Made by a program: the position numbers and the translations under genes. DNA of 64,000 bases, from the NCBI GenBank assembly GCA_014284505.1, contig JAAFYY010000001.1, forward strand, positions 4,216,001 through 4,280,000, in the 5' to 3' direction. Positions 56,807-64,000 of the stretch are shown piece after piece. The stretch comes from Streptacidiphilus sp. 4-A2. GTDB lineage: Bacteria > Actinomycetota > Actinomycetes > Streptomycetales > Streptomycetaceae. How positions within the stretch are numbered: position 1 is the first letter of the stretch; each line of letters opens with the position of its first letter. The notes under the pieces were generated by a model, which did not search any database, was not told the DNA's origin, and was given only the letters and a program-made list of their open reading frames with translations.

Positions 56807-57180
56807 ATGAGTGAGCGAGCTCTCCGCGGCACGCGACTCGGGGCCACCAGCTACGAGACCGACCGCGGCATCGACCTGGCACCGCGCCAGACCGTCGAGT
56901 ACGCATGCCAGAACGGACACCGGTTCGAGGTGCCGTTCTCCGTAGAGGCCGAGATTCCTACCGTGTGGGAGTGCCGCTTCTGCGGCAGCGAGGCACTACT
57001 GCTCGACGGCGACGAGCCGGAAGCGAAGAAGGCGAAGCCCGCCCGTACGCATTGGGACATGCTGATGGAGCGGCGTACCGCGAGGAGTTGGAGGAGGTGC
57101 TCGCCGAGCGGCTCGCGGTCCTGCGGTCCGGCGGTATGAACATCGCAGTCCACCCCCGCGACAACCGCAAGTCCGCCTGA
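56807..57180 (+). CDS. rbpA: RNA polymerase-binding protein RbpA (one frameshift)
   Basis: 124 residues. MSERALRGTRLGATSYETDR and TVEYACQNGHRFEVPFSVEA, then ECRFCGSEALLLDGDEPEAK hold Cys34, His38, Cys56 and Cys59 of the zinc site. A base is missing near 57072: after MLMERRT the seen frame goes A-R-S-W, whereas one extra C in the ACC run gives R-E-E-L-E-E-V-L-A-E-R-L-A-V-L, the sigma-binding helix, ending HPRDNRKSA. RbpA stimulates the principal sigma factor in actinobacteria. An 18-bp hairpin terminator follows. Confidence 0.95.
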
Positions 57181-57235
57181 GCCCAGAAGCCTGGCCAGCG
57201 CTGGCCGGGCCCCACGGCGGGCAGCAACGAAGAAC

Positions 57236-57290
57236 TCCGCAGGACCTGGGAGGCGGCACCGATCCGGTGCCCCCTCCCAGGTCCTGCGGA
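57236..57290 (+). terminator. Terminator after rbpA, 18-bp stem
   Basis: Perfect stem TCCGCAGGACCTGGGAGG (57236-57253) / CCTCCCAGGTCCTGCGGA (57273-57290) with an inner GGCACC/GGTGCC hairpin. Confidence 0.8.
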
Positions 57291-57362
57291 CGTTTCCGCC
57301 GGGCGGGTTGTGGTGTGTGAGAGCCGGGGTTGTGGTCCGGACCGAGCGGGTCCCGGCCGGGG

Positions 57363-57827
57363 TCAGCTGTCGGACGGACGGCGCGGCTGCTCGTCCACGA
57401 CCTCGCCGACGATCACCTCACCCGGCACGACCTTGCCGTCCGGGCGGTGGATGCGCAGCTGCTCCTGCATCCGGTACGCCTCCGAGATCGGCCCGCCGCC
57501 GCGGCGCAGCAGCGCCGCCGGGATCCGCCGCAGCAGCGCCGCCGTCGGCGGGAACAGGCAGGCGAGCCCCAGCAGGTCGGAGAGCATTCCCGGGAGGATC
57601 AGCAGCAGGCCGCCGGCGATGCTGACCGCCGTCCGGGCCTCGGCCTGACCGGCGGCGGTGGCGCGCACTGCGCGCAGCCCGGCGCGCTTGACCACCCAGC
57701 CGCCCAGCACCGCCGAGGCCAGCAGCAGCACCAGCAGCGCGAACCAGCCGATCAGCTGGGCGACCTCGATCAGCAGCCAGATCTCCAGGACCACCCAGGC
57801 CGCCAGGGCCAGCGGCAGGAACCGCAT
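57363..57827 (-). CDS. fxsA: FxsA family membrane protein
   Basis: Intact 154 residues. Three to four hydrophobic helices: FLPLALAAWVVLEIWLLIEV, LIGWFALLVLLLASAVLGGW and AVSIAGGLLLILPGMLSDLL (FxsA signature), then LGLACLFPPTAALLRR. Cytoplasmic tail acidic. FxsA relatives are membrane proteins of unknown role, first linked to phage exclusion in E. coli. Start ATG 57827. Convergent with rbpA. Confidence 0.88.
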   Translation of the reverse strand: MRFLPLALAAWVVLEIWLLIEVAQLIGWFALLVLLLASAVLGGWVVKRAGLRAVRATAAGQAEARTAVSIAGGLLLILPGMLSDLLGLACLFPPTAALLRRIPAALLRRGGGPISEAYRMQEQLRIHRPDGKVVPGEVIVGEVVDEQPRRPSDS

Positions 57828-58164
57828 CGGCCCCCTGCGCCTGCTCGGCCGGGGCTCCCGGGCTGCCCGGGCTCCCCCACGGCACTGGTCACGTATGTCC
57901 GGCTCACGGCGTTGCCCACTTCCCTGATCCGCCGCGGCTGGTGCCCGCGGCTGCTTCCCGCGCTGGTTCCGCGCGTCCGATCCGCTCTGGATCAACGCGC
58001 GGCGGCGTGGCGGTGTTCCACGCGCGCCGCGCGGACCGGCCCGGTGCGGGCGCCGCCACCGGCCCGCCTACCGTCCAGCCTGCCAGGCAGGACCCGAAGG
58101 CGCAGAAAGCAGGCCCCAGGAGCAGGACGCGGGAAGCAGCAAGCGGGAAGCAGCAAGCGGTGTC
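57828..58164. other. Gene-free stretch between ppm1 and fxsA
   Basis: No gene recognised. A perfect 14-bp tandem repeat GGGAAGCAGCAAGC lies at 58131 and 58145, just after the ppm1 stop codon. Confidence 0.5.
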
Positions 58165-58950
58165 TCAGGCCTCGCGGTCCGGCACCGGCGCCGGGATCTT
58201 GCCCAGGCGGCTCTGGATGCCCCAGCTGGTGACCAGCTTGAGCGCCTCGCCGACGATGTTCCCGCTCATCTTGCTGGCGCCGAACTCGCGCTCGACAAAG
58301 GTGATCGGCACCTCGGTGACCCGGAAGCCGGCCCGCACCGCGCGCCAGGCCAGGTCGACCTGGAAGCAGTAGCCCTGGGAGGCGACCTCGCTCATGCCGA
58401 GGCCCAGCAGGGTCTGCTTGCGGAAGGCCCGGTAGCCGCCGGTGACGTCGCGGATCGGCACCCGCAGCATCAGCCGGGAGTAGGTGCTGCCGCCGCGCGA
58501 GAGGAACTCTCGGCTCTTGGGCCAGTTGACCACCTCGCCGCCGGGGACCCAGCGCGAGCCGAGCACCAGGTCGGCCCCGCGCAGCGCGGTCAGCAGCCGG
58601 GGCAGCTGCTCGGGCTGGTGCGAACCGTCCGCGTCCATCTCCACGAGCACGTCGTAGCCGTTGTCGATGCCCCAGCGGAACCCGGCCAGGTAGGCGGCCC
58701 CCAGGCCCTCCTTGCCCTTGCGGTGCAGGACCTGGAGGTTGGGGTCCTCGGCGGCCAGCTCGTCGGCGGCCTGGCCGGTGCCGTCGGGGCTGTTGTCGTC
58801 GGCGACCAGGATGTGCGCCTCGGGGACGGCCGCACGGACCCGGCCCGTGATCCGGGCGATGTTCTCGATCTCGTTGTACGTCGGGATGATCACCAGGATC
58901 TTGCCCAGGTCACCGAAGGTCTCGGTGGCCTCAGTGGTGCTGTCCGTCAC
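58165..58950 (-). CDS. ppm1: Polyprenol monophosphomannose synthase (Dpm1-like glycosyltransferase)
   Basis: Intact 261 residues. KILVIIPTYNEIENIARITG, ILVADDNSPDGTGQAADELA, YDVLVEMDADGSHQPEQLPR (D-x-D) and VPGGEVVNWPKSREFLSRGG are the GT2 features; GYCFQVDLAWRAVRAGFRVT and FVEREFGASKMSGNIVGEAL complete it. It makes polyprenyl-phosphate mannose for protein O-mannosylation on the membrane. Start GTG 58950 overlaps the lnt stop by 4 bases (GTGA), so the two genes are coupled. Confidence 0.93.
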   Translation of the reverse strand: MTDSTTEATETFGDLGKILVIIPTYNEIENIARITGRVRAAVPEAHILVADDNSPDGTGQAADELAAEDPNLQVLHRKGKEGLGAAYLAGFRWGIDNGYDVLVEMDADGSHQPEQLPRLLTALRGADLVLGSRWVPGGEVVNWPKSREFLSRGGSTYSRLMLRVPIRDVTGGYRAFRKQTLLGLGMSEVASQGYCFQVDLAWRAVRAGFRVTEVPITFVEREFGASKMSGNIVGEALKLVTSWGIQSRLGKIPAPVPDREA

Positions 58951-60664
58951 GGACCGGCCCCTTCTTCCGCATCATCATCGTTCGCTGTGGCTGGACTACG
59001 ATTCCGCCGCCCCGCGTACAAGGCAAACGCACAGGCCAGCAGCCCGACGATGGCCAGAGTCCACTCTGGGGCCGCGCCTACCCGGTCCGCGACGGTGAGC
59101 CCGTCCCGGAGCGGAACCTTGGCTTCCAGCTCGGCGGCGGTCGCCAGCTGGGTTCGCTCCTCGACCCGACCGTCGGGTGCGATGATCGCACTGATTCCGC
59201 TGGTCGAAGCGATGACCACGGCCCGGCCGCTCTCCACGGCGCGCAACCGCGACATGGCGAACTGCTGGTCCGGCTGGTCGGTGTGTTCATATGTGGCGTT
59301 GTTCGTCTGGACGACCAGCACCCGGCCGCCCTTGGCGACGGCGTCATGCACGATGCCGTCATAGGCGACCTCGAAGCAGATCACGTCACCGATCCTGGCC
59401 GGACCCACCTGGAGGATACCGGTCGTCTTTCCGGGGTAGAAATCGACCGGAACGCGCTTGAGTTCGGTGAAGTACTGGGTGAGAAACGACCGGTAGGGCA
59501 CGTATTCACCGAACGGCACCGGGTGCTGCTTGGTGTAGTGCGCGCCGGGCCGGTGGTCGGCGACCAGACGATGCCCTCGTTCTGCACGTGGTTCGCGTCG
59601 GGCCCGTTGACCAGGGCGCCGACCAGGACGGGCACTCCGATGTCGTCCACGGTCTGCTGGATCAGGGCCTTGGCGGTCGGGTCCACGAAGGGGTCCACGT
59701 CCGAGGAGTTCTCCGGCCAGATCACCAGCTGCGGCTTGGGCGCCCGCCCGGCCTTCACCAGGGCGGCGAGCTTCTCGGTCTCCGCGACGTGGTACTCGAG
59801 CACCTGCATCGGGCGGCCCAGGAAGTCCATCCCGGCGTGCGGCACATTGCCCTGGATGACCGCGATCTCGGCCGAGGCCGGCCGTCCTTGGTGTCCCCGG
59901 CGGTGGGCACCGGGACGCTGTAGCCGATGAGGGCGCAGACGAGTGCGAGAGCCGCGCAGGAGGCCGCGCGCACGCCCCAACGGGAGGACCCACGCCCTCT
60001 TCACGCCCGCCGACCGCTTGCGGTGCTCCCACACCTGGAGCAACGCCGCCGCCAGCAGCGCACCGCTGAGCGCGACCGCGAAGGTCACCAGCGGGGCGCC
60101 GCCGATCGCGGCCAGCGGGGTGAACGGGGAGGAGGTGTTGGCGAAGGCCAGCCGCCCCCAGGGGAACCCGCCGAGCGGCACCCGGTCCCTGGCCCACTCC
60201 TGGGTGACCCACAGGCAGGCCGTCCACAGCGGCCAGGCACGCAGCCGGGAGGTCAGCGCCAGGCCGGCCGACATCAGCGCGACAAACAGCGCCTCGAAGA
60301 AGGCCAGCAGCAGCCAGGCGTCCAGGCCGATGACATTGAGCCAGAACAGCAGCCACAGCAGGAAGGTCAGCCCGAAGGCAAAGCCGGTCCAGGCCGCCTG
60401 CCGGGCGCTGCGGCGGTAGGTGAGCAGGCTCAGCCCGCCCGCCGCGGCCACCGACAGCGGCCACAGCCCGTACGGCGGGAAGGAGAGCGCCAGCAGCACG
60501 CCGCAGAGCACGGCGAGCCCGGTGCGTGGCAGTCCGGCCCGCATCCGCGCCCAGCGGCCCGGGGACCGCGGCGCCCGCGGCTCGGCAGCGGCCGCCGGTT
60601 CCGGACGGACCTCCGCCTGAGGGCGTACGGGGTCGGTAGGCAGGGCCACGTTCGCCACTTTCAT
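58947..60664 (-). CDS. lnt: Apolipoprotein N-acyltransferase (frameshifted)
   Basis: About 572 residues. N-terminal half has five to six membrane helices (LAVLCGVLLALSFPPYGLWP). The nitrilase-like domain has PQLVIWPENSSDVDP (Glu), HYTKQHPVPFGEYVPYR (Lys) and RIGDVICFEVAYD (Cys), the catalytic triad. It acylates lipoproteins. Shifts: a compensated pair at about 59985-59880 and one near 59545. In mycobacteria Lnt and Ppm1 are linked or fused; here they are adjacent and translationally coupled. Start ATG 60664. Confidence 0.9.
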
Positions 60665-60827
60665 TCGCACCAACGTCTGGGTCGTCGCCGCGCGGCGCAG
60701 ACAGCGCGACGTTCGACGACGGTACAGCGTTCGGAGGGATGATCAGCAGTCCGGGGCCCGCAGGCCGGGAATCCTCACCGGAAACCGAACCTGGGCCTGC
60801 CTACGGGCGCGGGGGGTGACCGGGCGC

Positions 60828-61196
60828 CTACACGGTGTCCGTTTTGCGGGCCTGGGCGGGCTGCGCCAGCCAGCTGAGCCGCCGGGGCCGCTCCGCCTGG
60901 ACGATCCGGTTGTCGAAGTCCAGGCCGAGCGCCCGTTCGACGGTGCGGTCCAGGTAGAGCGGCCCGCGCAGGCCGAGCGCGCTCCAGGTGGGACGGCAGA
61001 TCCGGGACAGTTCCAGGCTCTCGGCCAGGGTCAGCCGGGTGCAGAAGAAGCGGACGTGCCGACTGCCGCCCTGGAAGTCGAAAACGGTGCCCGACAGGTG
61101 CGGGCCGACGGCGGGGATCCGCGGCTCGGCCTCGTCGAGGTAGTGGTAGCCGTTGGCCTCGTAGACGTTCACCCTCTGTGCTACTTGCAGCGCCAT
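60828..61196 (-). CDS. Conserved hypothetical protein (122 aa)
   Basis: Intact. MALQVAQRVNVYEANGYHYL followed by LDEAEPRIPAVGPHLSGTVF and DFQGGSRHVRFFCTRLTLAE, then LELSRICRPTWSALGLRGPL. No membrane segment or catalytic motif; compact alpha/beta. I do not recognise it. Start ATG 61196, upstream of lnt on the same strand, with a 163-base gap, so it may or may not share a transcript. Confidence 0.7.
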   Translation of the reverse strand: MALQVAQRVNVYEANGYHYLDEAEPRIPAVGPHLSGTVFDFQGGSRHVRFFCTRLTLAESLELSRICRPTWSALGLRGPLYLDRTVERALGLDFDNRIVQAERPRRLSWLAQPAQARKTDTV

Positions 61197-61818
61197 AGCA
61201 CCGGTTGTCCCACAGCGGTTACCCGGAACAAAGGACCCGGCGGCCGGGGGTACGCCGCATTCGCCCTTCCGGCCGCATGCACGGCGCCGCGGGCGCGCTG
61301 AAGACAGCGAGCACGGTCCGAGCGTTCTTCGGTCCGACCTGGGATCCGCTGGCTGCGGATCGACCGAGGGTCGTTGTCTACTGAACGTTCGGGCCGTGCC
61401 CGGGTCGCACCTGCCGACCGGACCCGGTTGGCCTGCCGGCGCCCGCGCTCCCCGGGCCTGGAGGACTGGACCTGGCTGCCTGTCGGTGTCCGGGGACACC
61501 GCTCGTTGGCCCAGTTGTGGTCACGGGTTTTGCGTGGAGGTGTTCCGGTCGGTCGGTCCCGCGGAGGATTCCGGAAGGTGGACGCGGCCGAACCTACCCG
61601 TCGTCGGCCACTGCCTGTCAACTGCCCCCCGACCTGCCACGATGACGCGTCACAGCAGGTCAGGGCCGGGAATCCGGGGCCGCCGGGACCGAACGGGCGC
61701 CCATCGTTCGGCCGTATCCGAACACGAATCGCCACCCGTACGGAGCAGAATCGTATCTTTTCTTCCAAAAGGCTTCTGCCGAATAGCTTCTTCGGAAAAA
61801 CTGCGCGCCGGTCCCGCG
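61197..61818. other. Gene-free stretch rich in short palindromes
   Basis: No gene recognised. Perfect inverted repeats: GATCCGC-TGGCT-GCGGATC (61343-61361), CGGTGTCC-GG-GGACACCG (61484-61501), and CCGAA-N7-TTCGG near 61779-61795 in an AT-richer patch that may end the amidohydrolase transcript. Promoter of the 61196 gene should be here. Confidence 0.5.
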
Positions 61819-63467
61819 CTACCCGGCCATATGCACCGTACGCCCCCGGACCACGGTGGCCAGGCACTGCGGCAGCGGCCCGCCCGGTGTCAGGTCCGGC
61901 AGCCCGGGCACCCCGGAGCGCGGGTCGGTGGACCAGTTGGCGACCCGCTGGTCCGGCGCCTGGACCAGCAGCTCCGCGGGCGCCCAGACGGCGTACGAGG
62001 CGGGCGCGCCGGCACCGGGTGCCCGCGTCGTCCCGGCCCAGCGCCCGCCAGCCGCCCCGGGTGTGCGCGGTGAAGGCCGCGCGGACCGAGATCCGGTGCT
62101 CGGGGTGCGGTGGAAGGCGGCGGCGCGCACGGTGCCCCACGGGTCCAGTGCGGTGACCGGGGCGTCCGAACCCAGGGCCAGCGGCACCCCGGCGCGCAGC
62201 AGCGCCGCGAAGGGGTTCATCGCGCGGGCGCGCTCCGCGCCGAGCCGGGTGGCGTACATGCCCTCGGCACCGCCCCAGGCCGCGTCGAACGCGGGCTGCA
62301 CCGAGGCGGTCAGGCCCAGTTCGGCGAAGGCCGCGATACCGGCGGCGTCCAGCAGTTCCGCGTGCTCGACCCGGTGCCGCAGCGCCCGGACCGCGGCCAG
62401 GCCGAGCCGGTCGGCGACCGCGCGCACCCCGCGCACCACCGCGTCCAGCGCGGCGTCGCCGATGGCGTGGAACCCGGCCTGCATCCCGGCCTCCGTGCAG
62501 GCCGCGACATGGTCGGCCACCTGCTCGGCGGTCAGGTACTCGGCGCCGCCCCGGCCGGAGTCGGCGTAGGGGCTGTGCAGACAGGCGGTGTGCGAGCCGA
62601 TCGCGCCGTCGACGAACAGGTCGCCGCCGGCGCCCACCGCGCCCAGCCGGCGGGCGGTGTCCACCGCGCCGAGCTCGCCCCAGTAGCCGAAGACCTCGGG
62701 CCCCTGCTCCTGCTCGGCCAGCGCCAGCAGCGCGGTCAGGTCCTCCGGCGAGGAGATGGCGGGCCCGGCGCACTCGTGCAGCGAGCCGATGCCGAGCTCG
62801 GCCGCCCGCCGCAGCGCGGCCCGCTGCGCGGCCTCCCGCTGCCCGGCGCTGAGATGGGCCAGCGCGGCGGCCCGCACCGCGTGGTGGGCGTCGCGGGTCA
62901 GCGGCTGCTCCGGGTGGTGGCCGGGCAGCGCGGCCAGGCCGCCGGGGAGCGCCGCACCGGCCAGCGCCCGCAGCGCGGTGGACGCCAGTGCGGAGTGGAC
63001 ATCGGTGCGCGACAGGTAGACGGCGGCGCCCCCGCAGGCGGCGTCCAGCTCGGCCAGCGAGGGCGCGCGCGCGCTCGGGCCAGCCGGTCTCGTCCCAGCC
63101 GTGCCCCACCAGCGCCCCCCCGGCGGGCCGCGCCCGGACGAAGGCGGTGATCCGGGCCAGTGCCTCGGCCAGGCTGGGGCAGCCGGTCAGGTCCAGGCCG
63201 GTCAGCGCCAGCCCCGGTGGCGGTGGCGTGCACATGGGCGTCCACGAAGGCGGGGTGACCAGCGCCCCGCCGAGGTCGGTGACCGCGTCCGCGTCGCGCG
63301 CGTAGCTGTCGGCGGCACTCTCCGAGCCCACCCAGGCCACCATGCCGTCCTGGACCAGGACGGCCGTGGCGAAGGGGTCGGCCGGGCTGTACACGTGGCC
63401 GCCGCGCAGCAGCAGGGTGCGCGGGCGGCGGTGCCGGGGGCGGGCAGGGAGGGCGGGGCGTGGTCAT
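61819..63467 (-). CDS. Amidohydrolase family protein, YtcJ-like (several frameshifts)
   Basis: About 550 residues. Near the N-terminus VYSPADPFATAVLVQDGMVA and FVDAHVHATATG (H-x-H), then GIGSLHECAGPAISSPEDLT, MQAGFHAIGDAALDAVVRGV (metal His), ALRHRVEHAELLDAAGIAAF (His) and VPLALGSDAPVTALDPWGTV (Asp). The family hydrolyses amide or ester bonds in small molecules. Start ATG 63467 (MTTPRPPLPAPG). Shifts near 63450, 63240, 63070, 62900 and 62100; all segments are present and in order. Confidence 0.85.
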
Positions 63468-63550
63468 GACCGACAGTCTGCCCGCTCGCCGTGGTCCGTC
63501 CCGGCCCGGCCCGGCCGGCCGGTGCCCCGTCGTGGTCGAACGGCGGCGGC

Positions 63551-63993
63551 TCAGGGCAGGCGCGGCGGGCGGGACTCGTAGGGGGTGCTCAGCACCACGG
63601 TGGTGCGGGTGGAGACCCCGGCCGCGCTGCGGATCCGGGCGAGCAGGTGCTCCAGGTCGTTCGGGCCGCCGACCCGGACCTTGAGGATGTAGCTCTCGTC
63701 CCCGGCGACACTGTGGCAGGCCTCGATCTCCTCCAGGCCGGCGAGGCGCTCGGGGCGTCGTCCGGGGCGCTGGGGTCGAACGGCTTGACCGAGATGAACG
63801 CGGTCAGCGGCAGGTCCACGGCCTCCGGGGAGACGATCGCGGCATAGCCGCGGATGACCCCGCGCTGCTCCAGCCGGCGGACCCGCTGGTGCACCGCCGA
63901 GGTCGACAGGCCGGTGGCCTTGCCCAGGTCGGTGTAGCTCATCCGGCCGTCGCCGACAAGCAACTGCACAATCTGACGATCCAGTTCCTCCAC
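63551..63993 (-). CDS. Lrp/AsnC family regulator (one frameshift; start near window edge)
   Basis: About 147 residues. EELDRQIVQLLVGDGRMSYT, DLGKATGLSTSAVHQRVRRL (HTH) and EQRGVIRGYAAIVSPEAVDL are typical; after a shift near 63752 the RAM domain continues HSVAGDESYILKVRVGGPND, LEHLLARIRSAAGVSTRTTV, YESRPPRLP. GTG 63993 is the visible start, but the gene may begin beyond the window. It may regulate the amidohydrolase gene next to it. Confidence 0.85.
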
Positions 63994-64000
63994 GACGCGA

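Noticed and set aside
61374..62156. Long plus-strand frame across the gap and the 3' end of the amidohydrolase
   Set aside because: Arg/Pro-rich product, no start signal, overlaps a well-supported gene on the other strand.

Overview
The window is high-GC DNA with strong G/C bias at third codon positions, AGGAGG-type ribosome binding sites, GTG/TTG starts, rare TTA codons and typical actinomycete families: DUF397/BldB-like proteins, WhiJ-like HTH regulators, F420-type oxidoreductase, mycothiol-dependent isomerase, RbpA, and a SpoIIE phosphatase with sensor domains. It is best explained as chromosome of Streptomyces or a close relative (Kitasatospora, Streptacidiphilus). I see no rRNA, CRISPR array, insertion sequence, prophage or large biosynthetic cluster; one tRNA is present.

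Layout. 1-13.4 kb: secreted protein (cut by the window edge), GNAT, FMN reductase, dienelactone hydrolase, sedolisin-type protease with Ig-like repeats, F420-type oxidoreductase, the first HTH/DUF397 locus with divergent tiny proteins, sugar acetyltransferase, cation/proton antiporter, GNAT, and a probable ADP-ribosyltransferase toxin with an N-terminus like cargo of extracellular contractile injection systems. 13.6-28.9 kb: Tat-exported phospholipase C, three methyltransferase-type enzymes (one a cyclopropane-fatty-acid synthase type), tRNA-Leu(GAG), anti-sigma-type ATPase, metallo-beta-lactamase-fold hydrolase, M20 peptidase, ABC-F ATPase, winged-helix regulator, MFS transporter, exonuclease III. 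28.9-33.4 kb: second HTH locus (small protein, DUF6879, HTH, ATPase, DUF397) followed by a cupin_4/JmjC-type oxygenase and an unknown partner. 33.4-48.4 kb: TetR regulators, FAD monooxygenase, HAD phosphatase, AlkB, DUF6777 protein, a 1,300-residue PAS/GAF/SpoIIE/HATPase protein, third HTH/DUF397 locus, FMN-binding protein. 48.5-64 kb: LysR with a symporter, DinB-type isomerase, DoxX, ankyrin-GNAT protein, FtsK-like protein, and a conserved core block PdxH-like, RbpA, FxsA, Ppm1, Lnt, then an amidohydrolase and an Lrp-type regulator.

A dominant property is that more than half of the long genes are broken by single-base frameshifts. Where the correct frame can be recognised from protein motifs, the change is loss of one base from a run of G or C (for example one C in rbpA near 57072). 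Conserved core genes such as rbpA and lnt are affected, so these are almost certainly sequencing or assembly errors, not pseudogenes. I annotate such genes over their full span and give the approximate shift positions.

How genes work together. Three loci repeat the Streptomyces theme of a WhiJ-like HTH regulator with a BldB-like DUF397 protein, tiny partners and an RsbW-like ATPase; two of the HTH genes carry a TTA codon (bldA-type control) and share a 13-bp promoter box. A short palindrome TGACG-NNN-CGTCA starts exactly at the stop codon of three unrelated genes. The toxin-like gene at 12333 and the cupin_4 pair at 31888-33309 are the best candidates for undescribed biology.
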